Source: Eutypa lata (lineage: Eukaryota; Ascomycota; Sordariomycetes; Xylariales; Diatrypaceae). Taken from it: 64,000 nucleotides of DNA. The DNA lies in NCBI GenBank assembly GCA_022661535.1, contig JAKULF010000004.1, forward strand, positions 620,001 through 684,000, read 5' to 3'. A model generated the notes under the pieces. It was not told where the DNA came from. It worked only from the letters and a program-made list of their open reading frames with translations, and did not search any database. Positions 24,198-33,524 of the stretch are shown here, in pieces. Made by a program: the position numbers and the translations under genes. Numbering within the stretch: the first letter of the stretch is position 1; each line of letters opens with the position of its first letter.

Positions 24198-24993
24198 TGG
24201 GGATAGGCAGATATGTGGCAAGGCTGCGCTGAGATGAAATGGGTGGGAAGCAAAGGATAATATTTCCCCCTTTCTTATCTCTCTCTCTCTCGTATAAGTC
24301 GCAAGGTGGCGCAATATTGCGACCCGCCAAGCAAGACGGATATGGACCCGGGTGACCCGGCAGCTACCCGGGTACATTCTATCCGTTATGTGTTTACCTG
24401 AATTCCGGACCTTTTGCATAGCTAGAGGAGGATCTTCAAATGAGAATAAGGATTGAGTAGCAGCGTGCCAATCCTCGGCCACGTCCTTACCGCGCCTTCA
24501 CTCAAAAAAAAAAAAAAAAATAGAAAGTTGGGTTTTTGCATATGCAGTTATTTGACTTAGAATACATACTCCTACCAACTGCTTAAAGGTATCACCTTGC
24601 ATTTGATACATACACACCGATCAGTCCTTTTTTAGCGTTCATCGGCTTACAACGTTCTCCAATGTTGCAACCTAACCTCTGAAACCCGATGTTTGACAAG
24701 GATTAATGTATAACTGCAGTGTCTTCCCTGTCCTCTCAAAAGGTAAGGTGGTACATGTTGTAATCAAAATAGTGTTATGTATCAAACAGTAGGTGTATTA
24801 CTCGCATCTACCTACTACCTCGATAATCTTAGTACATCATATGGACTGAATAGCTCCAAACCATTAATTACTTTCAAGTAATTTACTTTTCATCTATACC
24901 CACCGAAGAGCATCCTTTCTTTTTGCCTATTTGTTCAAACACAGCTACTTTCAAACGACAGACATCTCCCTCGTACCCGATAGCTCAAGCAGA
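24198..24993. promoter_or_regulatory. Shared divergent promoter, NmrA-like / GST
   Basis: 796 bp between start codons of divergent genes. It holds a CT-rich stretch (24270-24292), an A17 run near 24505-24521 and the cluster of ACCCGG sites listed separately. Confidence 0.6.
24346..24373. promoter_or_regulatory. Three ACCCGG sites, two as perfect ACCCGGGT palindromes
   Basis: ACCCGGGT occurs at 24346-24353 and again at 24366-24373, exactly 20 bp apart (two helical turns), with a half-matching ACCCGGC at 24355-24361 between them. It lies 149-176 bp upstream of the NmrA-like start. Such spaced palindromes look like an operator for a dimeric transcription factor; the factor is unknown. Confidence 0.5.
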
Positions 24994-25999
24994 ATGGCCG
25001 CAATTCCGCCCGAGAAAGCCCCCAAACCTGGCCTCAATATTTATGGCTGTGCATCTGTAAACCCGGTCAAGTTAACCATTGCCGCTGAGGAGCTTTGGTA
25101 GGTGCCTATTCTCCCAATCAATTTCAGCAAATTGCGTGCATACATCACTGACAACCTACTAGCATTCCATACAACTATGTCTACTTGGACATGGGCGCTG
25201 GTGAACCCCAGGCCGAGTGGTACGCGTCCATAAATCCGAATGGCCGTATGCCCGCCCTTGTGCACGTTAAAGACGATGGCACGTCTGTGACTGTTTTCGA
25301 AAGCGGTGCCTGCTTGCTCTACATCGCCAGTGAGTTTGACAAAGAGCACAAGCTCTCGTACCCCATCGGCACACCGGAGTACTGGACGCAGCTATCCTGG
25401 GTAAGTAAAGATTCACGTGACATCCGCAGCAGTCAATTGACATCGTCCCTTATAGCTCTCATGGCAAATTGCCGGCTACGGCCCTATGACGGGTCAGGCA
25501 GTGTACTTTTGTCGTTATGCCACCGAATCAGTGCCTTTCGCGGCCTGGCGCTACACGTCTGAGTGTCGGCGGCTCAATCATGTGTTGGACAAGCGACTGG
25601 TAAGCCCCATTTTGGATACTTTAGATTCGACGGTCAGATATCAGTCCTAACTTTTGAGGTTTATAGTCCACCTCCCCCTTTGTTGCCGGGGACCGTTTGA
25701 CGGTTGCGGATGTGGCGGTGTTCATCTTTGCGCACTCTGCTAAATGGGCCGGTATTGACATCAATGCGTACCCTAACGTCAAGGCATGGCACGACAAGCT
25801 GGCACAGCGGCCCAGTTTCCAAAAGGGGCTGCAGGTTCCTGTGCCTTACCAATTCAGCGACGAGGCTGTTTCGAACCCCGATGCCCAGGAATTCTATAAG
25901 ATGATACGGAAGTTCGGCGGCCAGGCGATCAAAGGGTGGACTGATGAGTGGAAGGGAGATGTGGTACCCGTGCCCTCAGACCATGCCAATCTAACTTAG
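24994..25999 (+). CDS. Glutathione S-transferase, Ure2/GTT-like
   Basis: Four exons (24994-25097, 25163-25400, 25456-25599, 25667-25999) give 272 residues, with introns of 65, 55 and 67 bp. The N-terminal thioredoxin-like domain contains GCASVNPVKLTIAAEE, INPNGRMPALV (the cis-proline loop that contacts glutathione) and FESGACLLYIA, where Glu and Ser bind the gamma-glutamyl group. The helical C-terminal domain starts with WQIAGYGPMTGQAVYF and has the N-capping-box region GDRLTVADVAVF. This is the Ure2-like class common in fungi. In a metabolite cluster it may conjugate glutathione to a quinone or epoxide, or act as an isomerase. It is likely co-regulated with the divergent NmrA-like gene and is the last intact gene of the cluster on this side. 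Confidence 0.92.
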
Positions 26000-26068
26000 A
26001 CCAGCAAGGGTTTAGATGTGTTATGGTCAGAACTTATACGCAACATTTAATTAAATTGATATGTGAAT

Positions 26069-26131
26069 AGTTAAGGGTCATTTCCGGGGCTCAAAAAGCT
26101 TGATGGCATTGTTAAGAATCTAGGTCGAAAA
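26069..26131 (+). repeat. Diverged short repeat, copy 1
   Basis: The word series TTAAGGGTCATTTCCGGGGC ... GAATCTAGGTC recurs with mostly transition differences at 29565-29629. It may be a fragment of a decayed duplicated segment. Confidence 0.45.
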
Positions 26132-26344
26132 TCTCTAGCTACATAAGTTGATACAAGGCTACAAACGCCTAAATAACGACGTTTAACACCACATTCCTCT
26201 GTTTGAGCTGAGGGCTCTCGACTATTGCTTTTCTACTCTACCTAGCTTCCCATAGGTAAACTGAAAAAGAATGCTAATAACATAAATAACAACTCCTTAT
26301 ATATAATATCATGTCCTATTAATGGAATCGTTAACTGACTGATA

Positions 26345-26574
26345 TTAAATATTATCTCTAATAGCAGTCACATTGCCAATGATTTCGCGGTCAGAGACGA
26401 TAGGAAGTGATCCCAGACGTTATACAGCGCGAAGATATGAGAAGGGCAGATACCACAAGCTTCGACTTGAACAAGGAACTCCCCACTACTGGGCATCTGG
26501 AGAACTTCCTCGAGAACCGAAGACCCATCGACCTCCTTGAAAGCCGCCGGTTTGTATGTCTTAGGAAGCGCCAA
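26345..26574 (-). pseudogene. 5' fragment of a zinc alcohol dehydrogenase (GroES-like), frameshifted
   Basis: The first frame starts with ATG at 26574 and reads MALPKTYKPAAFKEVDG, then FLVQVEACGICPSHIFALYN, clearly the N-terminus of a fungal zinc-dependent alcohol dehydrogenase; the expected catalytic CGxCHSD has become CGICPSH. After NVWDHF a one-base slip moves the correct protein to another frame, PIVSDREIIGNVTAI, where intact proteins have PxVPGHExxG. The similarity stops at 26345 and no later exons are present, so about 75 of the usual ~350 residues remain. It is a dead truncated copy lying 346 bp beyond the GST. Confidence 0.75.
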
Positions 26575-26639
26575 AATAAAAATATGGAGGGTTTAAAGGG
26601 GACTTTCTCATCTGGGCCATGTTAATGGATCATATTTTG

Positions 26640-29126
26640 AAAGGGGAGATAAAAGAGCTGTCGTCAAGCGGGGTAAACCAAGTATGTTCAGATGTACGCA
26701 AGGGGGTATGTCTGATTCTGACTAGGTATCTTATGCTTACAGGCATCATATTGTATGAACTAGACAGCAGCTTGTTATTATGTTTACCGGGAGACTGGAT
26801 GGATGCTACGCAGTAGGTTGATAACCAATCATAGTGCCTCCTCGGAGGTCGGCCAAGACATAAGCGTTAGAATTCGAACTATTGTCGTTACATTGGGGGC
26901 ACACACTCTTTGCATGAATGCAAGGACGTCAAAAAGTACCCCGCCAGCCGTCTTAAGCGGCTCGCAATGATCCTTCGTATGTTGCATCCCCACCTTACTT
27001 CGCCCGGCTTATTTGTGATGCCATTCGACTCGCCTGGGCTCCTCTGATTGCTTATCTAAGTGATCTAAAACTCCTAACATCAATAGCACCACGGACATGA
27101 CCTAGTTGGTTGCTATTCGGGATGAGTTAACCCTGAAACAACTCTACAACTCGTTCAACTCCGGGTAGTGAAAACTACGGCTCGCAAGAGCTCGTGGATG
27201 GAATAGCCACTGCAGTTGATATTCGAGTGCTAAGGTATTGGTCAAAGGCTCTCTAGTTGTCAGGGCATAAGGCATGGGTTAGAGATAAGGTGGGAAGCGA
27301 AGCTCCAGCTAAAGAGGCTTCCCCCCCTTCGAGTTCTAGTGCTGCGAGCGTTAATAGTCATATCTACCTCCATATTAAGATCTGTCTCTTTCCTTTCGCT
27401 CTTTGATACACCTAACCTTGACATTAGTTAAATATCCAAAGTGGGTGTACGAAGCTTAATGTATAACAGTAGACCACATTTAGCCTGTTCGAAGACACCC
27501 GTGGTACGCACTAGTACTTCAATAGCACCCTCTTCTCGTTAAGCACTATGGTGAAGCAAGACATAATTGTGGAATCCCTATAGAGCGATCAGATCACGAA
27601 ACCAGCCGTTTGGTTTAAGGTAGCATGTGCTTCCGACCAGTGTTCCACCTACGCGGTTTCATCTGATTTATTCCAGCGTGGGACGGACTCGGGCAGTAGG
27701 GACTCGTCGGGGGCTTTAACACTACTGATAATGTTCTTCAGCTCGGAGCGTCGAAAGCTAAAATTTTGGTAGCGCTCGGGAGAATTGCGTAATGGAGAGT
27801 GCCGAGCCGGAAGCGCTTCAAGTTCTTCCACCCCAGCACCTCATTATTTTTCCCTTGGACGAGGAGATCTGTTCATAGTAGCCACTGTCGTATGTTTGTA
27901 TGCCCTTAGAGAGATAGCCCGAGAAATTGGTGAGCTGATGGATAGCTCCGTGATACCAGGTACTGTTGTAAATAGTCGTCTGCATATCGGTTCAGGGGCA
28001 ACAATCCCACAATAGTGAAAACCTTGGTCTTTGGTGATGTGAGATCCTTGAAGCAGTCCTCTGCCTATGGCAGCAGTTTCTTTTCTACTTTCTGCTTGGG
28101 TCACGTAGCAGCTGCGGTTCGTAGTCGCAGCACCCTTTCCAAGGCCCACAGCCAGCTCAGGGTAGTCTGTACAGAAATATTAAAAAATAGGAAGCCCCGT
28201 AGAGAACCTCCATTTGTTATCCCGCATAATTGGCCCTTACCTGATACGCTCCCTTCTCTTGCAATATCATTCTTTCCGCTGTGACCTCGTATTTTCGCTG
28301 CCGAGGATAGCGGCTGTGCGAGCAGGGGCGTAGTTATCGAGACGATCGTTGCTTTAAAGTCGTTGTTGTAGATGGTAGCTTAGGGGGTGGGCGCTTGTGG
28401 ACCTGTAGACTAGTTTTCTCGTTAGTGATAGGATCCCATCGAACAACAAATAGTACCAACGACGCTTGAGGTTTTAGAGCTTTAGGACTTGAACCCAAGT
28501 ATATTCGCGCTCATAACGAGCACACGGCACGAGTTAGGGGGTTTTGGCAGCTTCGGAGTTTGGCACTGAAAGATTCGATGGGCGTCGAGTTGGTGTGTAG
28601 GCTGTGAGGACTTAAGCCGTGATCATCGTCCAGCATCAGCATCAAGCACGTCGTCGACCATCAATATACCGTTTTGGTTCTCATTTTCTCTCCTTTCCTT
28701 AGAGTTCACCAATAAAAATCTGGTGTTGTGTAGGAATGGAGCTATCGAAGTGGTCGTGGCGGTCGTGGCAACCGGAAGAGACAGCGAATAGAATCAAACA
28801 GCAGAGCACCGCTAGACATTGTTGTCATTGAGAGATCTCGACAATAACTACCTACCAGCCTGCCTTCCTGCCTGGCTATGGTGTCCTTTACTGTACAAGA
28901 AGAGTATTAATCTTGATTCGTCGTCTTATCCGGCCTTACCCCTTCGCCTTCAGACGATCGGTTCTGCTGCGACACCTCGTCCCCTATAATGAGCCGGCGT
29001 AGGGATGAGTTTCAGTTGCCTAACGGAGAGACTAGTCATCGATAACTTCGGTCTCTAGCCTGCAAATCTGTTCCAGTTTCGTGACCATAGCTTATAACTG
29101 TTCCGTGAGTCGCCGACTTTGAGTTC
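26640..29126. other. Gene desert right of the cluster
   Basis: About 2.5 kb with no recognisable intact gene. Open frames of up to 100 codons occur on both strands but show no domain or intron signals. A tRNA-like T-arm is noted separately at 28482-28498. Confidence 0.45.
28482..28498 (-). other. tRNA-like T-arm / Pol III B-box sequence
   Basis: On the minus strand TTGGGTTCAAGTCCTAA forms a five-pair T-stem (one G-T pair) around a TTCAAGT loop and matches the GGTTCRANTCC B-box. No matching acceptor stem or proper anticodon arm is found upstream on that strand, so it is not a functional tRNA as seen. It could be a remnant of a tRNA or of a tRNA-derived SINE. Confidence 0.35.
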
Positions 29127-29369
29127 TTAGGAAGCACCCACCCCTGCCAACATCTCCATAGTCGTTTGCGAACCTAAAGTGAAAAAAGAAATTAGTTTGT
29201 CAGTAGCCGACTCCGTGTTTGTTTGCTTGCTCTCAACAAACCTCGTCAATATCTTACGAGTCCGAATCAGCGCTTCGTCCCAAGGTTGTATTACCTCATG
29301 ATGGATGCCTTTGATGTCGAAGTCCATTCGACAGGCCGTATGTGCCGGATGTAGGTTTGTTGCATCCAA
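29127..29369 (-). other. Coding-like fragment of unknown family
   Basis: The reading frame includes MDFDIKGIHHEVIQPWDEAL and IRTRKILTR, followed by a possible GTTTGT...TTTAG intron (about 29163-29240) after which FANDYGDVGRGG continues, soon meeting a stop. The composition looks protein-like but no family was recognised; it may be part of a decayed gene. Confidence 0.25.
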
Positions 29370-29564
29370 GTAGCCCTATGTTTTGCCCTGCTAAGCCCTA
29401 AAGAGGTATAGGAGAAAACAGGCCTATCCAAAGGTGATCGCTCACACTTTCTATACGCGTAGGTGGTAATGCTACTAACCCCTTTCTTTTCAAAGTCGGA
29501 GAGTTCTCAAACAAATGACGAATTCAGTGACTCTGATCACAACCAAAGGTTGCTACCATGTAAA

Positions 29565-29629
29565 GAATTAAGTGGTCGTTTCCAGGGCTCAATAATCTCA
29601 GTGTTCTGTCAGGAATCTAGGTCAGCAAT
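29565..29629 (+). repeat. Diverged short repeat, copy 2
   Basis: Counterpart of 26069-26131 in the same orientation, 3.5 kb away, ending in the common word GAATCTAGGTC. Differences are mainly C/T and G/A. Confidence 0.45.
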
Positions 29630-29682
29630 TATCCAGACAACCACGTTGCTATCCCGTTCCAAATGCCCAAATGGTAACGTAT

Positions 29683-30190
29683 AAGGCTTACTCCATCTTT
29701 GACCTGGTGACGTGGATCTCGGTCTTGGTGGCGCGCATCGGGTTCGCTCGACGGCGCAAGGCGCAGACCCTTTTGAATGCCGAGGTTCCGTAGATCTTGA
29801 AATGATGTCCTCGCTTAGCCCTAAAATGTGTGGTAGAATTAGTATCAGGTCCGGTAGGAATCATGTCGCCGTCCCATGCAGCAACGGAAAAATCAGCTCG
29901 TCACGGATCAGAACCCCATGGTCGTCCTGTGATTGTCTCCGCCCCCAGCCCTCAAAGCTGTGCCACAGCAAGTCTACCAATAGCGCCGGTGGTGATCTGA
30001 GGATTATACGGCGCCTTCGCGGTGTGTATTCTTGTCTTCCTGGCCAAGAGTTTGGAGGTACCTCTCAAGGGCGGCTGGAATACCACTACTTTCATCACCA
30101 GTTCTTTCGGAGCCCCCCTCTTCTTGGTGTTCATCTTCCGCCACAAGATCTACACCCACGCCAGTGGCGCCCGCCCGTACGAGCGCGACT
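29683..30190 (+). pseudogene. Amino-acid permease C-terminal relic
   Basis: A first segment (from 29683) reads YSIFDLVTWISVLVAR followed by IGFARRRKAQ, like helix 10 and the following basic loop of fungal APC-family amino-acid permeases, and ends in a stop at 29791. A second segment from 30001 reads GLYGAFAVCILVFLAKSLEV then FITSSFGAPLFLVFIFRHKI, matching the last two membrane helices, and continues to RPYERDF. The two are separated by ~200 bp with stops in every frame. Helices 1-9 were not found. The permease identity is inferred from pattern and hydrophobicity, not a search. Confidence 0.45.
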
Positions 30191-30309
30191 TCTGTGCCTC
30201 TGTTTGGCCTGGTGGCTTTAAAGGTACTGCTTTGTCACACTTGCTAAATCAGCTAACCTCCCAGTTACCATTTGAGCATTTGCGGTGGGATGGTAACGCA
30301 CTTGGTTAA

Positions 30310-31920
30310 ATAACTCCTGGTCTAGATTTTCGACAGCACACAAAGTTTCTCTAAGCCTTGGCAACTGAGCCTCTAGTCCTTTCTGTAGCAGCATCTTCCG
30401 GTAGCAATCCTTCGCGCCTTGGCTCATTGGAAACTCGTATGGGAATTATTCGCATATAAAAGAAGGGTCCGGTGTAGATGTTGATTCGAAGCAAGAGTTA
30501 AGCTTGTCATGATCTCACGGGCTTTGAAGCTAGTACTTTAACTCTTACAGAACCTGTCATTAATCACGGTAGTGTTAGAATCGAGACTAGAACTCAAGCG
30601 GTAGAAGCAGAACCAAGATTCGACGAGGGAGGCCGACGAAAAGAGAAATCAATTTACAGACCAAGGAATTGGAATCCAGACGCAGCCCCAGTGTGCTGGA
30701 TAAAACCCAAAGCAGCTAGCGGTCAGGATAACCGACGCAGAATACAAAGTTACAAACCCTAGTCAGCAGTGAGGCCGACTGCGAAATGCCTAGAGCCTTA
30801 AAAAACATAAGTATAACGATACAAAGGAATACGCGGGAAACACGTGGGAGACGCGATGATAGATAGGTATATGAACAATAGGGTGATGGATTTGGGAAAA
30901 ATAAGGGCGCTGCGGCCTGGGCATTTGATGGACGACAGAGGTGGCGATAGTTTTGCAGGAATTGCTTTATTATGAGGACATGCAAATGTTTAGATTGATG
31001 ATTAGATAAGTGTTGCAAAGCTATTACCTCCAGTCACCCCGTTAAGCAGGATGATGCGATCCTATACGTTCCTATCTGTGCGCTCGTATTAGGACAATAA
31101 CGCACATGGCTACATGGCCTCTAGCCTAGCTTCTTGACAACACACCAAGCTTCCCTCTATTTGCCTGGGATATTAAATGGACTGCAAGCATTTATAGAGG
31201 GGTTTCAGCATAAGCAGAGTTCGGATGAATTTTAAGCACAGTGCTAGTGTGCAGAGTGATAAGCCTAAGCAGTAGGGGACAGAAACGCACCTACAGCACC
31301 GCATACCTACTACCGCCGGCTTAAGAAAGAATGTGGCCTTCCTCAGATTTCACACCTCAGGAAACCAGGACTGAAACTAGGGAGATTACACAAAGTTGGA
31401 AGTAGTGAGCGAATTGCTTGCAATACAAGACCCAGTTGCCCGATTACCCCCAGCAAGAAGTTCGACCCCTCTCATCTGCATCATTTCTTTCCATACATTT
31501 ACACGCAACGCAGGCCAAGGTTTAAGATAACTTCTCTGAGATCCTTCTATTATCAAGCAGCACACAGAAACCTCTTTTTATTCTCTCCCGTGTTCTTGTT
31601 GTTATTCACGAAGAACTTTCTTCATTCGATCAACTTTCGTCCGAACCTCGTCGCCCACTTAGTGCGCAAACTTTAATCACACAGCTCCGTCGAAAGCTCC
31701 TCTCCTCGGAAAAATCACACGAAACTTCTGTCTGCAACCTAATCATTATTCAGTCAAGTTTCTGTGCCTGAACTGCGAATACCGTCTCTGGCGTCGTCAT
31801 TCTCTTAGAACCCAGACCTCAACCACCAAGTCTCGTCGTTCACCGGGTACCTAAGCCCTAAACACTCAATCAAGCCATTATTTCAGTATCTAAACCTCAA
31901 GAACTAGCATCCTATCCATC
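30310..31920. other. Gene-free stretch with probable kinase-gene promoter and 5' leader
   Basis: No supported gene. From about 31460 onward the plus strand is C/T-rich (CTTTTTATTCTCTCCC and similar), a common property of fungal promoter and 5'-UTR regions, and leads into the kinase start at 31921. Confidence 0.45.
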
Positions 31921-33524
31921 ATGACTCAACCAAGGAACGTGTACGTCGTGATCTGGCATAACAAGGAATGGCTCTCGTGGGAATGGGACGCACGCCAAGA
32001 TTCCAATCCCCCCTCGCGTCTGCCGCAAGTAGTTTCAGCCAAAGATCTTCCCTCAGCAAATGGTCTTTGGATCGAAGACGATGGCGATCACGTCTTTGGC
32101 CCCGAGGGAGAAGGCGAGGAGAAGTGGGACTGTCTTCTGCCGTCCTTTATTCAATCAGAGGAAAACGGCACCGTCGTTCTCCAAACGCGGAAAGGCAAGG
32201 TTAACCTCAAGGTTTTCAACCGGGCCATCTATGAGTTCTGGCGTTTTGACAGTGAAGGAAGGCTCACGTCGCGGGGGGGGAGGCCTCAAGTGGCCATGGC
32301 CCTCCCTCTGGGATGCGCAACCTTCATGGGCGTGCTCTGTAAGTAATTTTCGTGGTTATTTTCCCTCCCTTTGTGGCTGGCCACCTCTAGTGCTTGGAGT
32401 TACTGAAGGGGGCATCTTTAGAAGCACTTCTCCCCTGAGTAACTCCCAGGCTTCACTAAGGTACCTCAAGGAAGCAAATGCTAACTCTAGATGTTACAGT
32501 GAACCAATCGCAGCAGCCACAGATCGAAGCCATGCTCGACAAATTGCATACGTTCTTCCTTGGCCAATTCGAAGTTAGGTTCTCGAAGGCAACGGCAGTG
32601 GGGCTCCCTAGGGGCCTCACTGCCGTCAAGACCTTGCAGTTAGAAGGAAAGGCTAGTACTTATCTAGTAGCAAAGACCCCAGAGATGCAGCTCGGAAAGG
32701 GGCACTTCGGGGAGGTGTTTCGGGGGCTGGAATTGAAAAACGAAAATGTTTTTGCGGTGAAGATCTTAAACGAGGACCCCCAGGCCCACTGGATGGAAGC
32801 CGTAATCCAAAGAGAGAAACGCAACATGCAGATCATGCAGTTGGTGAAGCACGTAAGTCCTTTTTTACGCTCTACTATTATCTGACAAAATACCCCTTGA
32901 AAGAGCAGAATACTAACGCAGTAACAGAAGAACATCATCAATTTTCAAGATATCTGCGATGGTGGCCGCATCCTTGTCATGGAATATATTCACTATGGCT
33001 CGGCCGAACAGTTGTATGGCGGAATGAGGTGGCCAACTTTCAACCTCTTGCAACTGACTACGCAAATCTCGCTGGCGCTAGATTACATACACATAAACTT
33101 CGGGATGTCCCACCGAGATGTCCAGCCTGGAAACATTCTTGTTCGACGCATAACGCCCCTCCAAGTCGTCCTAGCAGACTTTGGATCTGCCTCCCTTAAG
33201 GGTGACCCCTACCAATGGGGCCATCTATACTACAGGGCTCCAGAGACGTATGGCAGCAAGGACGCTCACTGTATGGCCGACATCTGGTCCCTGGGCGCAA
33301 CTATACTGAACCTAGCGATTGCGCCTCGTTTCGCCTTCCACGTTCAAGGAGACCATCAGAAATATTCCCAGAACGTGTTGCGCCGGTTTTCAGAGGCCAA
33401 GGGTGACATTGCCCCGTCGCTGCGGTCCCTCTTGGAGGGAATGCTCGTTAGAGAACCGAATCTACGTCGGGACGCGTACTCGTGCCACCTGATTACGAAA
33501 ATGCTCGGCGAATATCCGTTTTGA
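31921..33524 (+). CDS. Protein kinase with novel N-terminal region
   Basis: Three exons (31921-32338, 32500-32852, 32928-33524) give 455 residues. The first acceptor could instead be at 32491, three codons earlier; both keep frame. The kinase domain (about 195-455) has the glycine loop GKGHFGEVFRG from Gly205, AVKIL with Lys227, the catalytic loop SHRDVQPGNILV with Asp321, LADFGSAS with Asp341, YYRAPE and DIWSLGATILNLA. The HRD loop carries Gln where Ser/Thr kinases usually have Lys (HRDxK), while all metal and ATP ligands are kept, so activity is likely but not certain. Residues 1-195 are acidic and Trp-rich (IWHNKEWLSWEWD near the start) and match no domain that I know. Related fungal lone kinases often occur in accessory regions. 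No membrane segment is visible. Confidence 0.85.

Noticed and set aside
24198..24482. 95-residue N-terminal extension of the NmrA-like protein
   Set aside because: The Rossmann motif begins right after the ATG at 24197, the extension has no family similarity and it would cover the ACCCGGGT sites; it is treated as promoter and leader.
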